Part shown: in pieces, positions 25,414-34,042 of the stretch
Layout: every line of letters starts with the position of its first letter
Numbering within the stretch: the stretch's first letter is position 1
DNA from: Micromonospora coerulea
GTDB taxonomy: Bacteria; Actinomycetota; Actinomycetes; Mycobacteriales; Micromonosporaceae
DNA length: 64,000 nucleotides
NCBI RefSeq assembly: GCF_016598485.1
Contig: NZ_JAEMUW010000019.1
Coordinates: 62,001-126,000, forward strand
Reading direction: 5' to 3'
The notes under the pieces: generated by a model
Told to the model about the DNA's origin: nothing
Database searches by the model: none
What the model saw: only the letters and a program-made list of their open reading frames with translations
Position numbers and translations under genes: made by a program

Positions 25414-26913
25414 ATGACCGAGTCGACCACCGACCGGCGCGCCGCGCTGCTGGTCGTCCTGCTGACCGGGCAGGCGATGGCCTCCATGGACACCTCGATC
25501 GCAGCGGTGGCCGCCCCGGCGATCCGCGCCGACCTGGCCGGACCGCCCGCCGTGCAGCAGCTCGTGCTCGCCGGTTACACCCTCACCTTCGCGGTGCTGG
25601 TGGTGACCGGCGCGCGGCTCGGCGCCCGGCACGGGTACGGCCGGGTCTTCCTGCTCGGTTTGGCCGGTTTCAGCCTCGCCTCGCTGGCCTGCGGGTTGGC
25701 GCCGGGTCCGGTCGCGCTGGTGCTCGCCCGGGTCGGGCAGGGCGCCGCCGCGGCGCTGATGGTGCCGCAGGTGCTGTCGCTGATCCAGTCCTGCTTCACC
25801 GGGGCGGCGCGGGCCCGCGCGATCGGGGCGTACTCGATGGTGCTGGCGCTCGGCGTGGCCGCCGGTCAGGTCGCCGGTGGGCTGCTGGTCACCCTCGACC
25901 TCGGCGGGCTGACCTGGCGGACGGCGTTCCTGGTCAACGTGCCGGTCGGGGCGCTGCTGCTGCTGCTCGGACGGCGGGTGCTCGCCGCGCTGCCCGGCGC
26001 GCCCCCGCGCCGCGAGGGCCTGGACCTGCCGGGGGTGCTGCTGCTCTCCGCGGCGATGCTGATCCTGGTGCTGCCCCTGGTGCTCGGCCGCGACCTGGGC
26101 TGGCCCGGCTGGACGATGCCCGCCGCGGTCGCCGCCGGCGCCGTCGGGCTCCGGCTCTTCCTCGGGTACGAGGGGCGGCGGGCCCGGCGCGGCGCAGATC
26201 CACTGCTGGACGTGGCGGTGCTGCGGCACCCCGGCGTGCCGGCCGGCCTGCTCGCCTGCTGCGTGGTGATGGGCTGCTACGCCGGCTTCCTCTTCGTGCT
26301 CACCCTGCGCCTGCAGGACGGGCTGCGGTTCACCGCGCTGGCGGCGGGACTGGCCTTCCTCCCGTACGCCTCGGGTTTCGCGCTCTGCGGCCTGACGGTG
26401 CCGCGACTGCCGGACCGGGTCCGGGGGGTGCTGCCGGTCGTCGGCCCGGTGGTGCTCGCGGCGGTGGTGGTCGGGCTGGCCTGGCTGTCCCGCGCCGGCT
26501 GGCCGTGGCTGCTCGGCAGCGCACTGCTGCTGGCCGGCGGCGCGGCGCACGCGGCGTCGTTCAGCCCGCTGGTCAGCCGGTTGGCCGGCGTCGTGCCGGT
26601 GACCTCGGCCGCCGCCCTCTCCGCGCTGGTCTCCACCGGCACCCTGCTCGCCGCGGTCCTGGGCGTGACGGTGATCGGCGGCCTGCACCTGGCACTCACC
26701 GCCGCCGCGCACCCGCCGCTGGTGGTGGCCCTGCCCCCGGCCGCTCTCACCGCGGCCCTCCTTCTGCTCGGTGCCCTCGCCGCCCACCGCGCCACCCACC
26801 CCGCCCGGCCCGGCCCACCCCCGCCCGGCCCGGTCGATCGGGACATGTCGTCGGCGGCCCCGGCGGGTCGGCGCGATGACTTGGCGGTGCGAAGGCCCGA
26901 CGCATTTGCGTGA
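25414..26913 (+). CDS. MFS transporter, DHA2 (EmrB/QacA) drug-efflux type
   Basis: 499 residues with about 14 hydrophobic segments, as expected for DHA2 pumps. Opening ASMDTSIAAVAAPAIRADL is the typical helix-1 motif C-like sequence. GARLGARHGYGRVFLLGL is the loop 2-3 signature, and GAAAALMVPQVLSLIQ matches the DHA2 helix-4 region. It probably exports hydrophobic drugs or a natural product by proton antiport. The divergent AraC regulator on one side and a MarR regulator on the other offer two possible controls. Confidence 0.87.
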   Translation: MTESTTDRRAALLVVLLTGQAMASMDTSIAAVAAPAIRADLAGPPAVQQLVLAGYTLTFAVLVVTGARLGARHGYGRVFLLGLAGFSLASLACGLAPGPVALVLARVGQGAAAALMVPQVLSLIQSCFTGAARARAIGAYSMVLALGVAAGQVAGGLLVTLDLGGLTWRTAFLVNVPVGALLLLLGRRVLAALPGAPPRREGLDLPGVLLLSAAMLILVLPLVLGRDLGWPGWTMPAAVAAGAVGLRLFLGYEGRRARRGADPLLDVAVLRHPGVPAGLLACCVVMGCYAGFLFVLTLRLQDGLRFTALAAGLAFLPYASGFALCGLTVPRLPDRVRGVLPVVGPVVLAAVVVGLAWLSRAGWPWLLGSALLLAGGAAHAASFSPLVSRLAGVVPVTSAAALSALVSTGTLLAAVLGVTVIGGLHLALTAAAHPPLVVALPPAALTAALLLLGALAAHRATHPARPGPPPPGPVDRDMSSAAPAGRRDDLAVRRPDAFA

Positions 26914-26967
26914 GCTGCTCAACAGTAGAGCCAATCAACTATCGGTTTGGGAAGTAGCATGTGAGGC

Positions 26968-27450
26968 ATGGCGCAACCCACCCTCCCCATCGCCGGCCCC
27001 GACGCGGGCGACCGCTCCGGCCTGGCCGGGGACGCGGTGCGCCGGATCATGCACATCGCCTCCGCGATCCGGCACTACCAGGACGTGGAGATCTCCGAGC
27101 TGGGCCTCACCCCGGCCGTCGCCCGGGCGCTGCACGAGCTGGACCCGGACCGGCCGCTGCCCGCCCGCGACCTCGCCGAGCAGTTGCGCTGCGACCGCTC
27201 CAACGTCACCGGGCTGGTCGACAAGCTGGAGCAGGCCGGCCTGGTGGAGCGGCGGGTCGACCCCGCCGACCGGCGGCAGAAGACCCTGGTGGTGACCGAC
27301 GCCGGCCGGCGGATGCGGGACCGGGTGCACCAGGTGATGTCTGATTCGCGACTGCTCGGTGGGCTCACCACCGACGAGCTGGCCGCCCTTCGTGAGCTGG
27401 TCTGGAAGGTCTCCGACGGAGGCTGCCCGGAGCAGTGCGGCGGCGAGTAG
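26968..27450 (+). CDS. MarR-family transcriptional regulator
   Basis: 160 residues. The winged helix is clear: LPARDLAEQLRCDRSNVTGL as the recognition region, then LVERRVDPADRRQKTLVVTD as the wing. The leading helices ending in AVARALHEL are the dimer part. The C-terminus GGCPEQCGGE contains two cysteines, a possible redox or metal switch, although that is speculation. The upstream 55 bases are AT-rich for this genome and should contain its promoter/operator. It lies between the DHA2 pump and the E1 gene; the pump is the more usual MarR target. Confidence 0.9.
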   Translation: MAQPTLPIAGPDAGDRSGLAGDAVRRIMHIASAIRHYQDVEISELGLTPAVARALHELDPDRPLPARDLAEQLRCDRSNVTGLVDKLEQAGLVERRVDPADRRQKTLVVTDAGRRMRDRVHQVMSDSRLLGGLTTDELAALRELVWKVSDGGCPEQCGGE

Positions 27451-27501
27451 GCCAGGGCGGGTGGATCGTGTCCGAGTGGGCGCGGCGCCCCTTCGTCGGT
27501 A

Positions 27502-30105
27502 ATGCTGTCCGACGTGACCACCCCGCAAGATCTCGACGACCGGTTCCGGGAGGCCCTGGGCGCGCTCGGCGTCCCCGCCCGGCGGCGTGACCTCGACGAG
27601 CCGCTCACCGAGGGCACGCCGCTGACCGCAGCGCAGGCCCTGGCGCTCTTCGACGCCCAGGTCACCAGTCGACTGCTCGACCTCGCCGGACGCTGGTTGC
27701 GCGGCTTCGGCGAGGGCTTCTACACCATCGGCTCCGCCGGCCACGAGGGCAACGCGGCCGTGGCCGCCGCCCTGCGACCCACCGACCCGGCCCTGCTGCA
27801 CTACCGCTCCGGCGCCTTCTACTGCGTCCGCGCCGCCCAGGCCGCCGGCGAGTTCCCGGCCGGTGATCCGGTCCCCACCGGTCCGTCGACGGACCCCGGG
27901 CCCGACGACGCCCCGGTCGGCGACGACCGCGCCACCGAGGGCGGGACGGCCGACGGCGATCCGGACGCCGCCGAGACCTCGCCGGCCGAGGACGACCGGG
28001 GCGTCGACCGCGCGGCCCCGCCGCCGGACGAGGGCCGGGACGACGACGCCGGTGAGGCCGCCAGCGTGCCCGTCGGCGCCGGGGTGGCCGTCGACGCCAC
28101 CGGCGCGGCGGTGATCGGCGACCCGCCGGCGGTCGGCGAGGACGCGTACGCCGAGGCGGCGCGGGACGTCCTGCGGGGCATGGTCGCCTCCGTCCGGGAA
28201 CCGATCGCCGGTGGCCGGCACAAGGTGTTCGGCCGAGCCGACCTCGCCGTCATCCCCACCACCTCCACCATCGCCTCCCACCTGCCCCGGGCGGTGGGAA
28301 TGGGGCTGGCCCTGGAACGGCTGCGCCGGGCCGGCGGCGGGCGGCGCGCCGGGCTCGCCCCGTCGACCGCGGAGCCGACCGGCGCGCCGTGGCCGCCGGA
28401 CGCGATCGTGGTCTGCTCGTTCGGCGACGCCTCGGTCAACCACGCCAGCGCGACCGCCGCGTTCAACACCGCCGGCTGGTACGACCACGCCGGCCTGCGC
28501 ATCCCCGTCCTGTTCGTCTGCGAGGACAACGGCCTCGGCATCAGCGTCCGCTCGCCGCAGGGCTGGGTGGCGGCGGCGCTGCGCGCGAAGCCAGGGATCC
28601 GCTACTTCGCCGCCGACGGCGCCGACCCGGTCGAGGCGTACCGGGTGGCGGGGGAGGCGGCGGCCTGGGTGCGCCGGCACCGGCGGCCCGCCGTGCTGCA
28701 CCTGACCACCGTCCGGCTGATGGGCCACGCCGGGGCGGACGCCGAGACCGCGTACCGCAGCCCGGCGGAGATCGCCGCCGACGCCGAGCGGGACCCGCTG
28801 CTGGCCACCGCGCGGCTGCTGGTCGACGGGGGCTTCGCCACCGGCGCGGAGCTGCTGTCCCGGTACGACGAGCGGGGCTGGCAGGTCCGCCGGGTCGCCG
28901 AGGAGGTGCTCGACGAGCCGAAGCTCGCCTCACCGGCCGAGGTGGTGGCGGCGTTGGCCCCGCGCCGGCCGGTGCGCATCTCCCGGGCGGTGGCCGACGC
29001 GGCGGCGCGGGCGGCCGGACCGAGCGCGGGCGCGCGGGCCGAGGCCTTCGGCGGCAAGCCGCCGGAGCTGGCCGGCCCGCTCACCCTGGCGCAGAGCATC
29101 AACGCGGCGCTCGCCGACGGGATGCTCGACCACCCCGGGATGGCCGTGTTCGGCGAGGACGTCGCCGCCAAGGGTGGGGTGTACGGGGTGACGAAGGGGC
29201 TGCGGGACAAGTTCGGCGCCGCCCGGGTCTTCGACACCCTCCTCGACGAGACCTCGATTCTCGGGCTGGGCCTGGGGGCCGGGATCGCCGGGATCTTGCC
29301 GGTGCCGGAGATCCAGTACCTGGCGTACCTGCACAACGCCGAGGACCAACTGCGCGGCGAGGCGGCGACCATGCAGTTCTTCTCCTCGGGGGCGTTCCGC
29401 AACCCGATGGTGGTGCGGGTGGCCGGGCTGGCGTACCAGGAGGGTTTCGGCGGGCACTTCCACAACGACAACTCGGTGGCCGTACTGCGGGACGTGCCCG
29501 GCCTGGTGATCGCGGTGCCGGCGCGGCCGGACGACGCCGCGCCGATGCTGCGGACCTGCCTGGCCGCCGCCGCGGTGGACGGCAGCGTCTGCGTGTTCCT
29601 GGAGCCGATCGCGCTCTACCACGCCCGGGACCTCTACGACGACGGCGACGGGGAATGGCTGGCCGAGTACGCCGAGCCGGCCGCCTGGGCGGCCGGCCAC
29701 GTGCCGATCGGCCGCGCCCGGGTGTACGGGGTCGGCTCCGCCGAGGACATCACCATCATCACGTTCGGTAACGGGGTGCGGATGTCGCTGCGGGCGGCGG
29801 CCACCCTCGCCGACGAGGGGATCGGCAGCCGGGTCGTGGACCTGCGCTGGCTCGCCCCGCTGCCGATGGCGGACATCATCCGGGAGGCCTCGGCCACCGG
29901 CCGGGTGCTGGTCGTCGACGAGACCCGTCGGTCCGGCGGGGTCGGCGAGGGGGTGATCGCCGCGTTGGTCGACGCCGGGTACGTGGGGGCGGCGCGACGG
30001 GTGGCGGGAGTTGACTCGTTTGTACCATTAGGTCCGGCGGCGCGTCAGGTTCTGGTCTCCGAGGAAGCCATCACCCAGGGTGCCCGTACGCTGCTGGCAC
30101 GGTAA
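27502..30105 (+). CDS. Fused alpha/beta E1 thiamine-dependent dehydrogenase with an acidic insertion
   Basis: 867 residues. Residues 1-515 are the alpha-type E1 with the thiamine diphosphate site CSFGDASVNHASATAAFNTA (about 306-325) and CEDNG. Residues 525-867 are the beta-type E1, opening LTLAQSINAALADGML and containing QEGFGGHFHNDNS. Natural fusions of this kind are annotated as branched-chain 2-oxoacid or pyruvate dehydrogenase E1. Unusually, about 98 residues (116-213) rich in Asp, Gly, Pro and Ala interrupt the alpha part between YRSGAFYCVR and the resumed fold (AYAEAARDVL). No E2/E3 genes are adjacent, so the substrate is uncertain. Confidence 0.85.
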   Translation: MLSDVTTPQDLDDRFREALGALGVPARRRDLDEPLTEGTPLTAAQALALFDAQVTSRLLDLAGRWLRGFGEGFYTIGSAGHEGNAAVAAALRPTDPALLHYRSGAFYCVRAAQAAGEFPAGDPVPTGPSTDPGPDDAPVGDDRATEGGTADGDPDAAETSPAEDDRGVDRAAPPPDEGRDDDAGEAASVPVGAGVAVDATGAAVIGDPPAVGEDAYAEAARDVLRGMVASVREPIAGGRHKVFGRADLAVIPTTSTIASHLPRAVGMGLALERLRRAGGGRRAGLAPSTAEPTGAPWPPDAIVVCSFGDASVNHASATAAFNTAGWYDHAGLRIPVLFVCEDNGLGISVRSPQGWVAAALRAKPGIRYFAADGADPVEAYRVAGEAAAWVRRHRRPAVLHLTTVRLMGHAGADAETAYRSPAEIAADAERDPLLATARLLVDGGFATGAELLSRYDERGWQVRRVAEEVLDEPKLASPAEVVAALAPRRPVRISRAVADAAARAAGPSAGARAEAFGGKPPELAGPLTLAQSINAALADGMLDHPGMAVFGEDVAAKGGVYGVTKGLRDKFGAARVFDTLLDETSILGLGLGAGIAGILPVPEIQYLAYLHNAEDQLRGEAATMQFFSSGAFRNPMVVRVAGLAYQEGFGGHFHNDNSVAVLRDVPGLVIAVPARPDDAAPMLRTCLAAAAVDGSVCVFLEPIALYHARDLYDDGDGEWLAEYAEPAAWAAGHVPIGRARVYGVGSAEDITIITFGNGVRMSLRAAATLADEGIGSRVVDLRWLAPLPMADIIREASATGRVLVVDETRRSGGVGEGVIAALVDAGYVGAARRVAGVDSFVPLGPAARQVLVSEEAITQGARTLLAR

Positions 30106-30215
30106 ATTCCGTTCCACCCGGTGCGCCACTTGCGCGGGGAGCCACAACTGTGTGGACTTGGCCCGACGGCGTCGTACGACGCCGCGGGCAGGATGAGATG
30201 AGGAGGCACGCGACA

Positions 30216-30653
30216 GTGAGCGCGACCGCTGGTCAGGCCGCCGACGGGGTACGCAGCCTGGCGGACCGGTTCGGGATCGAGCCGGGGATGGTCGTCATGG
30301 AGATGGGGTACGACGACGACGTCGACCAGGATCTCCGGGACGCCCTGACCGACCGCTGTGGAGACCTGGTCGACGAGGACACCGACGAGGTGGTCGACTC
30401 GGTCCTCGTCTGGTACCGCGACGGTGACGGTGACCTCTTCGAGCTCCTCGTCGACGCCCTCGGGCCGCTGGCCGACAACGGGGTGGTGTGGCTCCTGACG
30501 CCCAAGGCCGGGCGGAACGGTCACGTCGAGCCCAGCGAGGTCGCGGAGAGCGCGCAGACCGCCGGCCTCCAGCAGACCTCGACGATCAACGCGGGCCGGG
30601 ACTGGAGCGGCGCGCGCCTGGTGCTGCGCCGCGGATCGAAGGCGAAGAAGTAG
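30216..30653 (+). CDS. DUF3052 family protein
   Basis: 145 residues from GTG 30216, nine bases after a strong AGGAGG. It is a conserved actinobacterial protein of unknown function, remembered as Rv2239c in M. tuberculosis. Recognisable parts are ADRFGIEPGMVVMEMGYDDD near the N-terminus, a very acidic middle with DTDEVVDSVLVWYRDGDGDL, and a C-terminal alpha/beta part ending in a basic tail (RRGSKAKK). There is no signal or membrane segment. It is followed 82 bases later by ahpE, the same pairing as in mycobacteria, suggesting linked function. Confidence 0.85.
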   Translation: MSATAGQAADGVRSLADRFGIEPGMVVMEMGYDDDVDQDLRDALTDRCGDLVDEDTDEVVDSVLVWYRDGDGDLFELLVDALGPLADNGVVWLLTPKAGRNGHVEPSEVAESAQTAGLQQTSTINAGRDWSGARLVLRRGSKAKK

Positions 30654-30735
30654 CCGACCCACCGCTGCCCGACGGCTACCGCCGCCGGGTGTGGCAGGCT
30701 GATCATCTCCAGACTCGACCCCTCAAGGAGCTCGC

Positions 30736-31203
30736 ATGACCATCGAGGTTGGCGCCCAGGCGCCGGACTTCGTGCTCAAGGACCAGAACAACCAGGAGGT
30801 CCGGCTCTCCGACTTCCGCGGCAGGCGCACGGTGCTGCTGGTCTTCTACCCGCTCGCCTTCACCGGCATCTGCCAGGGCGAGCTCTGCGAGGTGCGGGAC
30901 AACCTCAACGAGTACGTCAACGACGACGTCCAGGTGCTCACGGTCAGCGTCGACTCCGTCTACGCCCACAAGATCTGGGCCGACCGGGAGGGCTACCAGT
31001 TCCCGCTGCTGGCCGACTTCTGGCCGCACGGCGCGGTGGCCCAGGCGTACGGCGTCTTCAACGACGTCGCGGGTATCGCCAACCGGGGCACCTTCGTGAT
31101 CGACAAGGCCGGCGTGGTCCGGTTCGCCGAGATGAACATGCCGGGCGAGGCGCGGGACCAGGAGGGCTGGCGCAAGGCGCTCGCCGAGACCGCCGCCGCC
31201 TGA
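30736..31203 (+). CDS. ahpE: Peroxiredoxin, AhpE-like
   Basis: 155 residues with AAGGAG five bases before the ATG. It is a thioredoxin-fold peroxidase reducing hydroperoxides. The peroxidatic cysteine is C46 in PLAFTGIC, with the conserved Pro/Thr environment. A second cysteine, C51 in GELCEVRDN, could resolve it, whereas mycobacterial AhpE is usually treated as one-Cys. GTFVIDKAGVVRF and the WRKALAE C-terminal helix match the group. The position next to DUF3052 and tRNA-Val supports orthology with AhpE (Rv2238c). Confidence 0.92.
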   Translation: MTIEVGAQAPDFVLKDQNNQEVRLSDFRGRRTVLLVFYPLAFTGICQGELCEVRDNLNEYVNDDVQVLTVSVDSVYAHKIWADREGYQFPLLADFWPHGAVAQAYGVFNDVAGIANRGTFVIDKAGVVRFAEMNMPGEARDQEGWRKALAETAAA

Positions 31204-31287
31204 TCCCGGAACCGGGCATACCGTTCGACCGGGCCGGTGACCGGCAGGTAAGCTTGCCAGCCACCGGCCCGCCGTACGGGGCGTTCC

Positions 31288-31359
31288 GGGCGCGTAGCTC
31301 AGCGGGAGAGCACTCGCCTTACAAGCGAGGGGTCGCAGGTTCGAAACCTGCCGCGCCCA
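31288..31359 (+). tRNA. tRNA-Val (anticodon UAC)
   Basis: The complete cloverleaf is visible: 7-bp acceptor stem GGGCGCG with CGCGCCC, D-arm GCTCAGCGGGAGAGC, anticodon stem CTCGC/GCGAG around loop CTTACAA, and T-arm GCAGG/CCTGC with TTCGAAA. The anticodon TAC is at 31320-31322 and reads GUA (and GUG by wobble). The discriminator base is A31359; CCA is not encoded exactly. Its 3' end is duplicated at 35041-35080. Confidence 0.97.
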
Positions 31360-31374
31360 CCCATCACCACCAGC
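31335..31374 (+). repeat. Left attachment-like repeat (tRNA-Val 3' end)
   Basis: 40 bases from the T-arm of tRNA-Val to 15 bases beyond its end. 34 of 40 positions match 35041-35080 in direct orientation, including sequence past the tRNA, which is the pattern left by integration at a tRNA 3' end. Confidence 0.7.
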
Positions 31375-31378
31375 AGAA

Positions 31379-31410
31379 ACCGCCCCGAGAAGATCGGCTC
31401 CCGGGGCGGT
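31379..31410. terminator. Hairpin terminator after tRNA-Val
   Basis: ACCGCCCCG (31379-31387) pairs with CGGGGCGGT (31402-31410), with a partly paired 14-base loop region. It lies 20 bases beyond the tRNA. Confidence 0.75.
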
Positions 31411-31870
31411 GACAGCAACCGAGGCGGTCCGGGGCAGCCGAGGTCAACTGGTCGCGCGACATCCCCCGAGCTACGCCGCCGTTGACCGCGACGCCGGCAG
31501 TGTCTCTTGATCCGCTGGTTCCCTGTGCGAGGCACGGCTCGGAGAGATGTAACCCCGGTACTCAGACGATGCCTCGTCTGATCGGCGGGTACCTACGTCC
31601 CGCCTTTGCCTCGCAGGCGTCCATCATTCGCACTCCAAGCCGCGCCGCAACAAGGACGGGCTCAACCCTCGGCCCGCAGATCGGTCAATAGCGCTGTGAC
31701 CCTGTTCTCGATGTCGTCTCCGACTTGGCGGACGACGTCGTCTTGGCGGACGACGTCGAGGGACATCAGTGGCGCGTCGTGGCATCGGGTACCACCTTCG
31801 GCGACACGCCGCGACCGCTCACCACCTGCGACGTCATCACCGCTGCAGATGCGAGCGTAGGATCCCGGCG
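31411..31870. other. Non-coding interval at the left of the island
   Basis: About 460 bases without a convincing gene. Only short frames occur and none has a ribosome site or family resemblance. It contains an 18-bp tandem repeat at 31724-31759 (CTTGGCGGACGACGTCGT, two copies, last base differing). It must also hold the promoter of the LtrA-like gene. It may be degraded island DNA. Confidence 0.6.
31724..31759 (+). repeat. 18-bp tandem duplication
   Basis: Two adjacent copies of CTTGGCGGACGACGTCG plus one base, at 31724-31741 and 31742-31759. It is in the non-coding island interval, about 110 bases upstream of the LtrA-like start. Confidence 0.75.
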
Positions 31871-33034
31871 ATGAGGATCGCGGTTTCGCGCAGGCCCGGC
31901 GCCAGACGCGCCGTCACCCCGCTCGAGCTGTTCTTTGACCTCGTCTACGTGTTCGCGGTCGGGCAAATTTCACACCACCTACTCCAGCACGTCGACCTGC
32001 AGACCGCCGCCGAGACCGTGATCATGGGGCTCGCAGTAGCCTATGCGTGGTACATGACCGCGTGGGGCGCGAACTGGCTCGACCCAGACCGGCTGCCGGT
32101 GAAGTTGCTCCTCATCGCGCTGATGTTCGCCAGCCTGCTCATGTCCGCCGCGATAGAGGACGCATTCGATGGACGAGCATGGCTCTTCGTCACCGGCTAC
32201 CTAATCCTGCAGATCGGACGCTCGGCATTCCTGATCGTGGCCCTGCGAGGCCGGGCACTCGGCGGGCACTTCATCAACGTACTGGTCTGGGAGCTGCTCA
32301 TCGGCGTCCTTTGGGTGGCCGGAGCGATCGCCGGCAGCCACGCGCGCCTTGTGCTCTGGGGCCTTGCCGTGGTGGCCAGCCACGGGGGCGCGTGGGCCCT
32401 GCACTGGGTACCGGGCCGTGGACGGGCCATCGACCTATCCCACAGCGAGATCGCCGGTGAGCACCTGATAGAACGCTTCCGACTGTTCTTCATCATCGCG
32501 CTCGGCGAGACAGTGCTGACGATGGGCGTGGCATTCGCAGACGAGCCGTTCGAGCTCGACCGCCTGCTCGCTCTGGCGATCGGCTTCACCGGGACCGTCG
32601 CCCTATGGTGGTGCTACTTCCAACGCGTCGAGAGGATCGGTGTCCAGGCGGCGGAGACCGCCGAGGACGCCGGAGCCGTCGGCTGGCAGGGCACATGGAC
32701 CCTCACGCTCACCGTGCTAGCGCTGGTCGGAATTGCCGTCGCCGACGAGCTCGCCATCGCCCATCCTGGCAGCGACACGACGGCCAGCTTCATGATTATT
32801 ACATTCGGGGGATCGGCACTCTTCCTGCTGGCCCAGTTCTTCTTCCTCCGTGACGCACTCGGGCGAGGCCCACGGTCCCGGCTGCACGGGATCGGAGCAC
32901 TAGGGATCCTCGCCCTTGCCACCGCGCCGCTGACATTGATTGCCGCGACCGCTGCTTCGACCGCAGTACTCGTCACGATCGCCATCGCCGACTCCATCCG
33001 GAACCCCGCCTTGGCGCCCAGCCCGCGGAAATAG
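31871..33034 (+). CDS. Low-temperature-requirement protein A (LtrA) family membrane protein
   Basis: 387 residues from ATG 31871; upstream in-frame starts precede only low-quality sequence. The LtrA signature TPLELFFDLVYVFAVGQISH is at residues 16-35, followed by about ten hydrophobic segments. FFIIALGETVLTMGVAF in the middle and ALWWCYFQR further on are also family-typical. The family is named from Listeria low-temperature growth, but its biochemical function is unknown. The gene lies in the island and uses more A/T-ending codons than the chromosomal genes around it, consistent with transfer. Confidence 0.88.
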   Translation: MRIAVSRRPGARRAVTPLELFFDLVYVFAVGQISHHLLQHVDLQTAAETVIMGLAVAYAWYMTAWGANWLDPDRLPVKLLLIALMFASLLMSAAIEDAFDGRAWLFVTGYLILQIGRSAFLIVALRGRALGGHFINVLVWELLIGVLWVAGAIAGSHARLVLWGLAVVASHGGAWALHWVPGRGRAIDLSHSEIAGEHLIERFRLFFIIALGETVLTMGVAFADEPFELDRLLALAIGFTGTVALWWCYFQRVERIGVQAAETAEDAGAVGWQGTWTLTLTVLALVGIAVADELAIAHPGSDTTASFMIITFGGSALFLLAQFFFLRDALGRGPRSRLHGIGALGILALATAPLTLIAATAASTAVLVTIAIADSIRNPALAPSPRK

Positions 33035-33064
33035 CGCCACGAGGAGTGGCCGCCGCCACAGTAG

Positions 33065-33289
33065 GTACGGGCCCTGTTCGGCAGCCGCGACAGCACCGTG
33101 ACCGAGGTCCACCCCGGCCACACCCTGTGCACCCCGCCCGGTGAGGAGCACTGGCACGCAGCCGCCCCCGACTGCTTCATGGAGTACATCGCGATCCTCG
33201 AGAACGGCGCCGACCCGGCCACCACCACCGTCTGGCTCGAGCACATCACCGACGAGGAATACAACGGCCCCCGACGGTCGCGCCAATGA
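33065..33289 (+). pseudogene. Cupin-domain protein, C-terminal remnant
   Basis: The open frame starts directly after a TAG with no valid upstream start; GTG 33098 would give 63 residues. The readable part includes VTEVHPGHTLCTPPGEEHWH and PDCFMEYIAILENG, the second cupin motif and C-terminal strands of small cupins related to carboxymuconolactone-decarboxylase partners. It continues to TVWLEHITDEEY. The first cupin motif (G-x5-HxH) and the N-terminal half are missing. It lies 30 bases after the LtrA-like stop, inside the island, so it is probably a 5'-deleted gene. Confidence 0.75.
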
Positions 33290-33429
33290 AGGCAGCGAGC
33301 AGGCAGCGAGAGCATCGTCAAGGGCCGACAACGTCTGGCACGAGCAAGCGTGGCGGCCGTGTTCGGCAGCACGGGACAGCAACGGATGACACCTGATGGC
33401 GCTCCGCACCCGCGTTCACACCGAAGAAG

Positions 33430-33642
33430 TCACTGGCGATGTTCCAAACAGCCATCGCCATCGAAGTGCTTGAAGCAGAGGTTTCGGGCCAGCTCGTTGA
33501 TCGCGCGCTGAAGCGGCGTCTGATGCTCGTCTTCGGGTAGGAAGGTCAACCAACCTTCGTCGAACGCGGCGTCAACAACCGCATTGGCATGTCGCTCGAT
33601 GCGTCGCGCGTACTCGGCGTCGTAGTCCGGTTTGGGGGACAT
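33430..33642 (-). CDS. Small hypothetical protein (70 aa)
   Basis: The start ATG 33642 follows GAGGAG by four bases, a strong reason to accept this start. The 70-residue product begins MSPKPDYDAEYARRIERHAN, is acidic and probably helical, and ends with a Cys/His-containing tail (NLCFKHFDGDGCLEHRQ). No family is recognised. It lacks membrane segments. It is in the tRNA-Val island between the cupin remnant and a divergent small gene, and its size and context are typical of island cargo. It could be a small regulator, but nothing proves it. Confidence 0.6.
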   Translation of the reverse strand: MSPKPDYDAEYARRIERHANAVVDAAFDEGWLTFLPEDEHQTPLQRAINELARNLCFKHFDGDGCLEHRQ

Positions 33643-33790
33643 ACGACTCCTCGGGGAGGGACCAATGTAGCTGTCGAGCGTCGTGCCCGATCCGTGCCCG
33701 ATACAGCGGCCAACACGGGGACGCAGAGGCACACGACCTGGCAGGTGATCAACGCTCGGTAGTGACATCCAGATGATGTGACTACCCGCC

Positions 33791-34042
33791 GTGCAGATCA
33801 ACACGATTCCCAAGCTGTCAGTCGACGTGCAGGATGGTCGCGTGGATGCCTGGCAGTCGATCGATGACCTCATCGTGCAACGGCGGATCCTGCCAGCGAT
33901 GCAGGCCATCCGCGAGGCAGAGGGGTGCAGCCTGCACCGGGCAATCGACGTCTTTGCGGAGCGGTATGAACTCCTGCGACGGACCCGGCCAGATGACTTC
34001 ACAGTCTCCAGTGAAGAGTACGGGCGCGGCGTCTACACCTGA
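33791..34042 (+). CDS. Small hypothetical protein (83 aa)
   Basis: Starts at GTG 33791 with no obvious ribosome site. The product is a mixed-charge soluble protein with AWQSIDDLIVQRRILPAMQA and RAIDVFAERYELLRRTRPDD, ending FTVSSEEYGRGVYT. The amphipathic rhythm looks like a real folded helical protein rather than a chance frame, and similar short hypothetical proteins occur in actinomycetes from general memory. No function is known. Codon choice is less GC-biased than in the core, as in the rest of the island. It lies 148 bases from the divergent 70-aa gene. Confidence 0.55.
   Translation: MQINTIPKLSVDVQDGRVDAWQSIDDLIVQRRILPAMQAIREAEGCSLHRAIDVFAERYELLRRTRPDDFTVSSEEYGRGVYT

Noticed and set aside
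31299..31535. Minus-strand frame over tRNA-Val ending in GRFRTCDPSLVRR
   Set aside because: This peptide is the translation of the antisense of a tRNA, a well-known annotation artefact.
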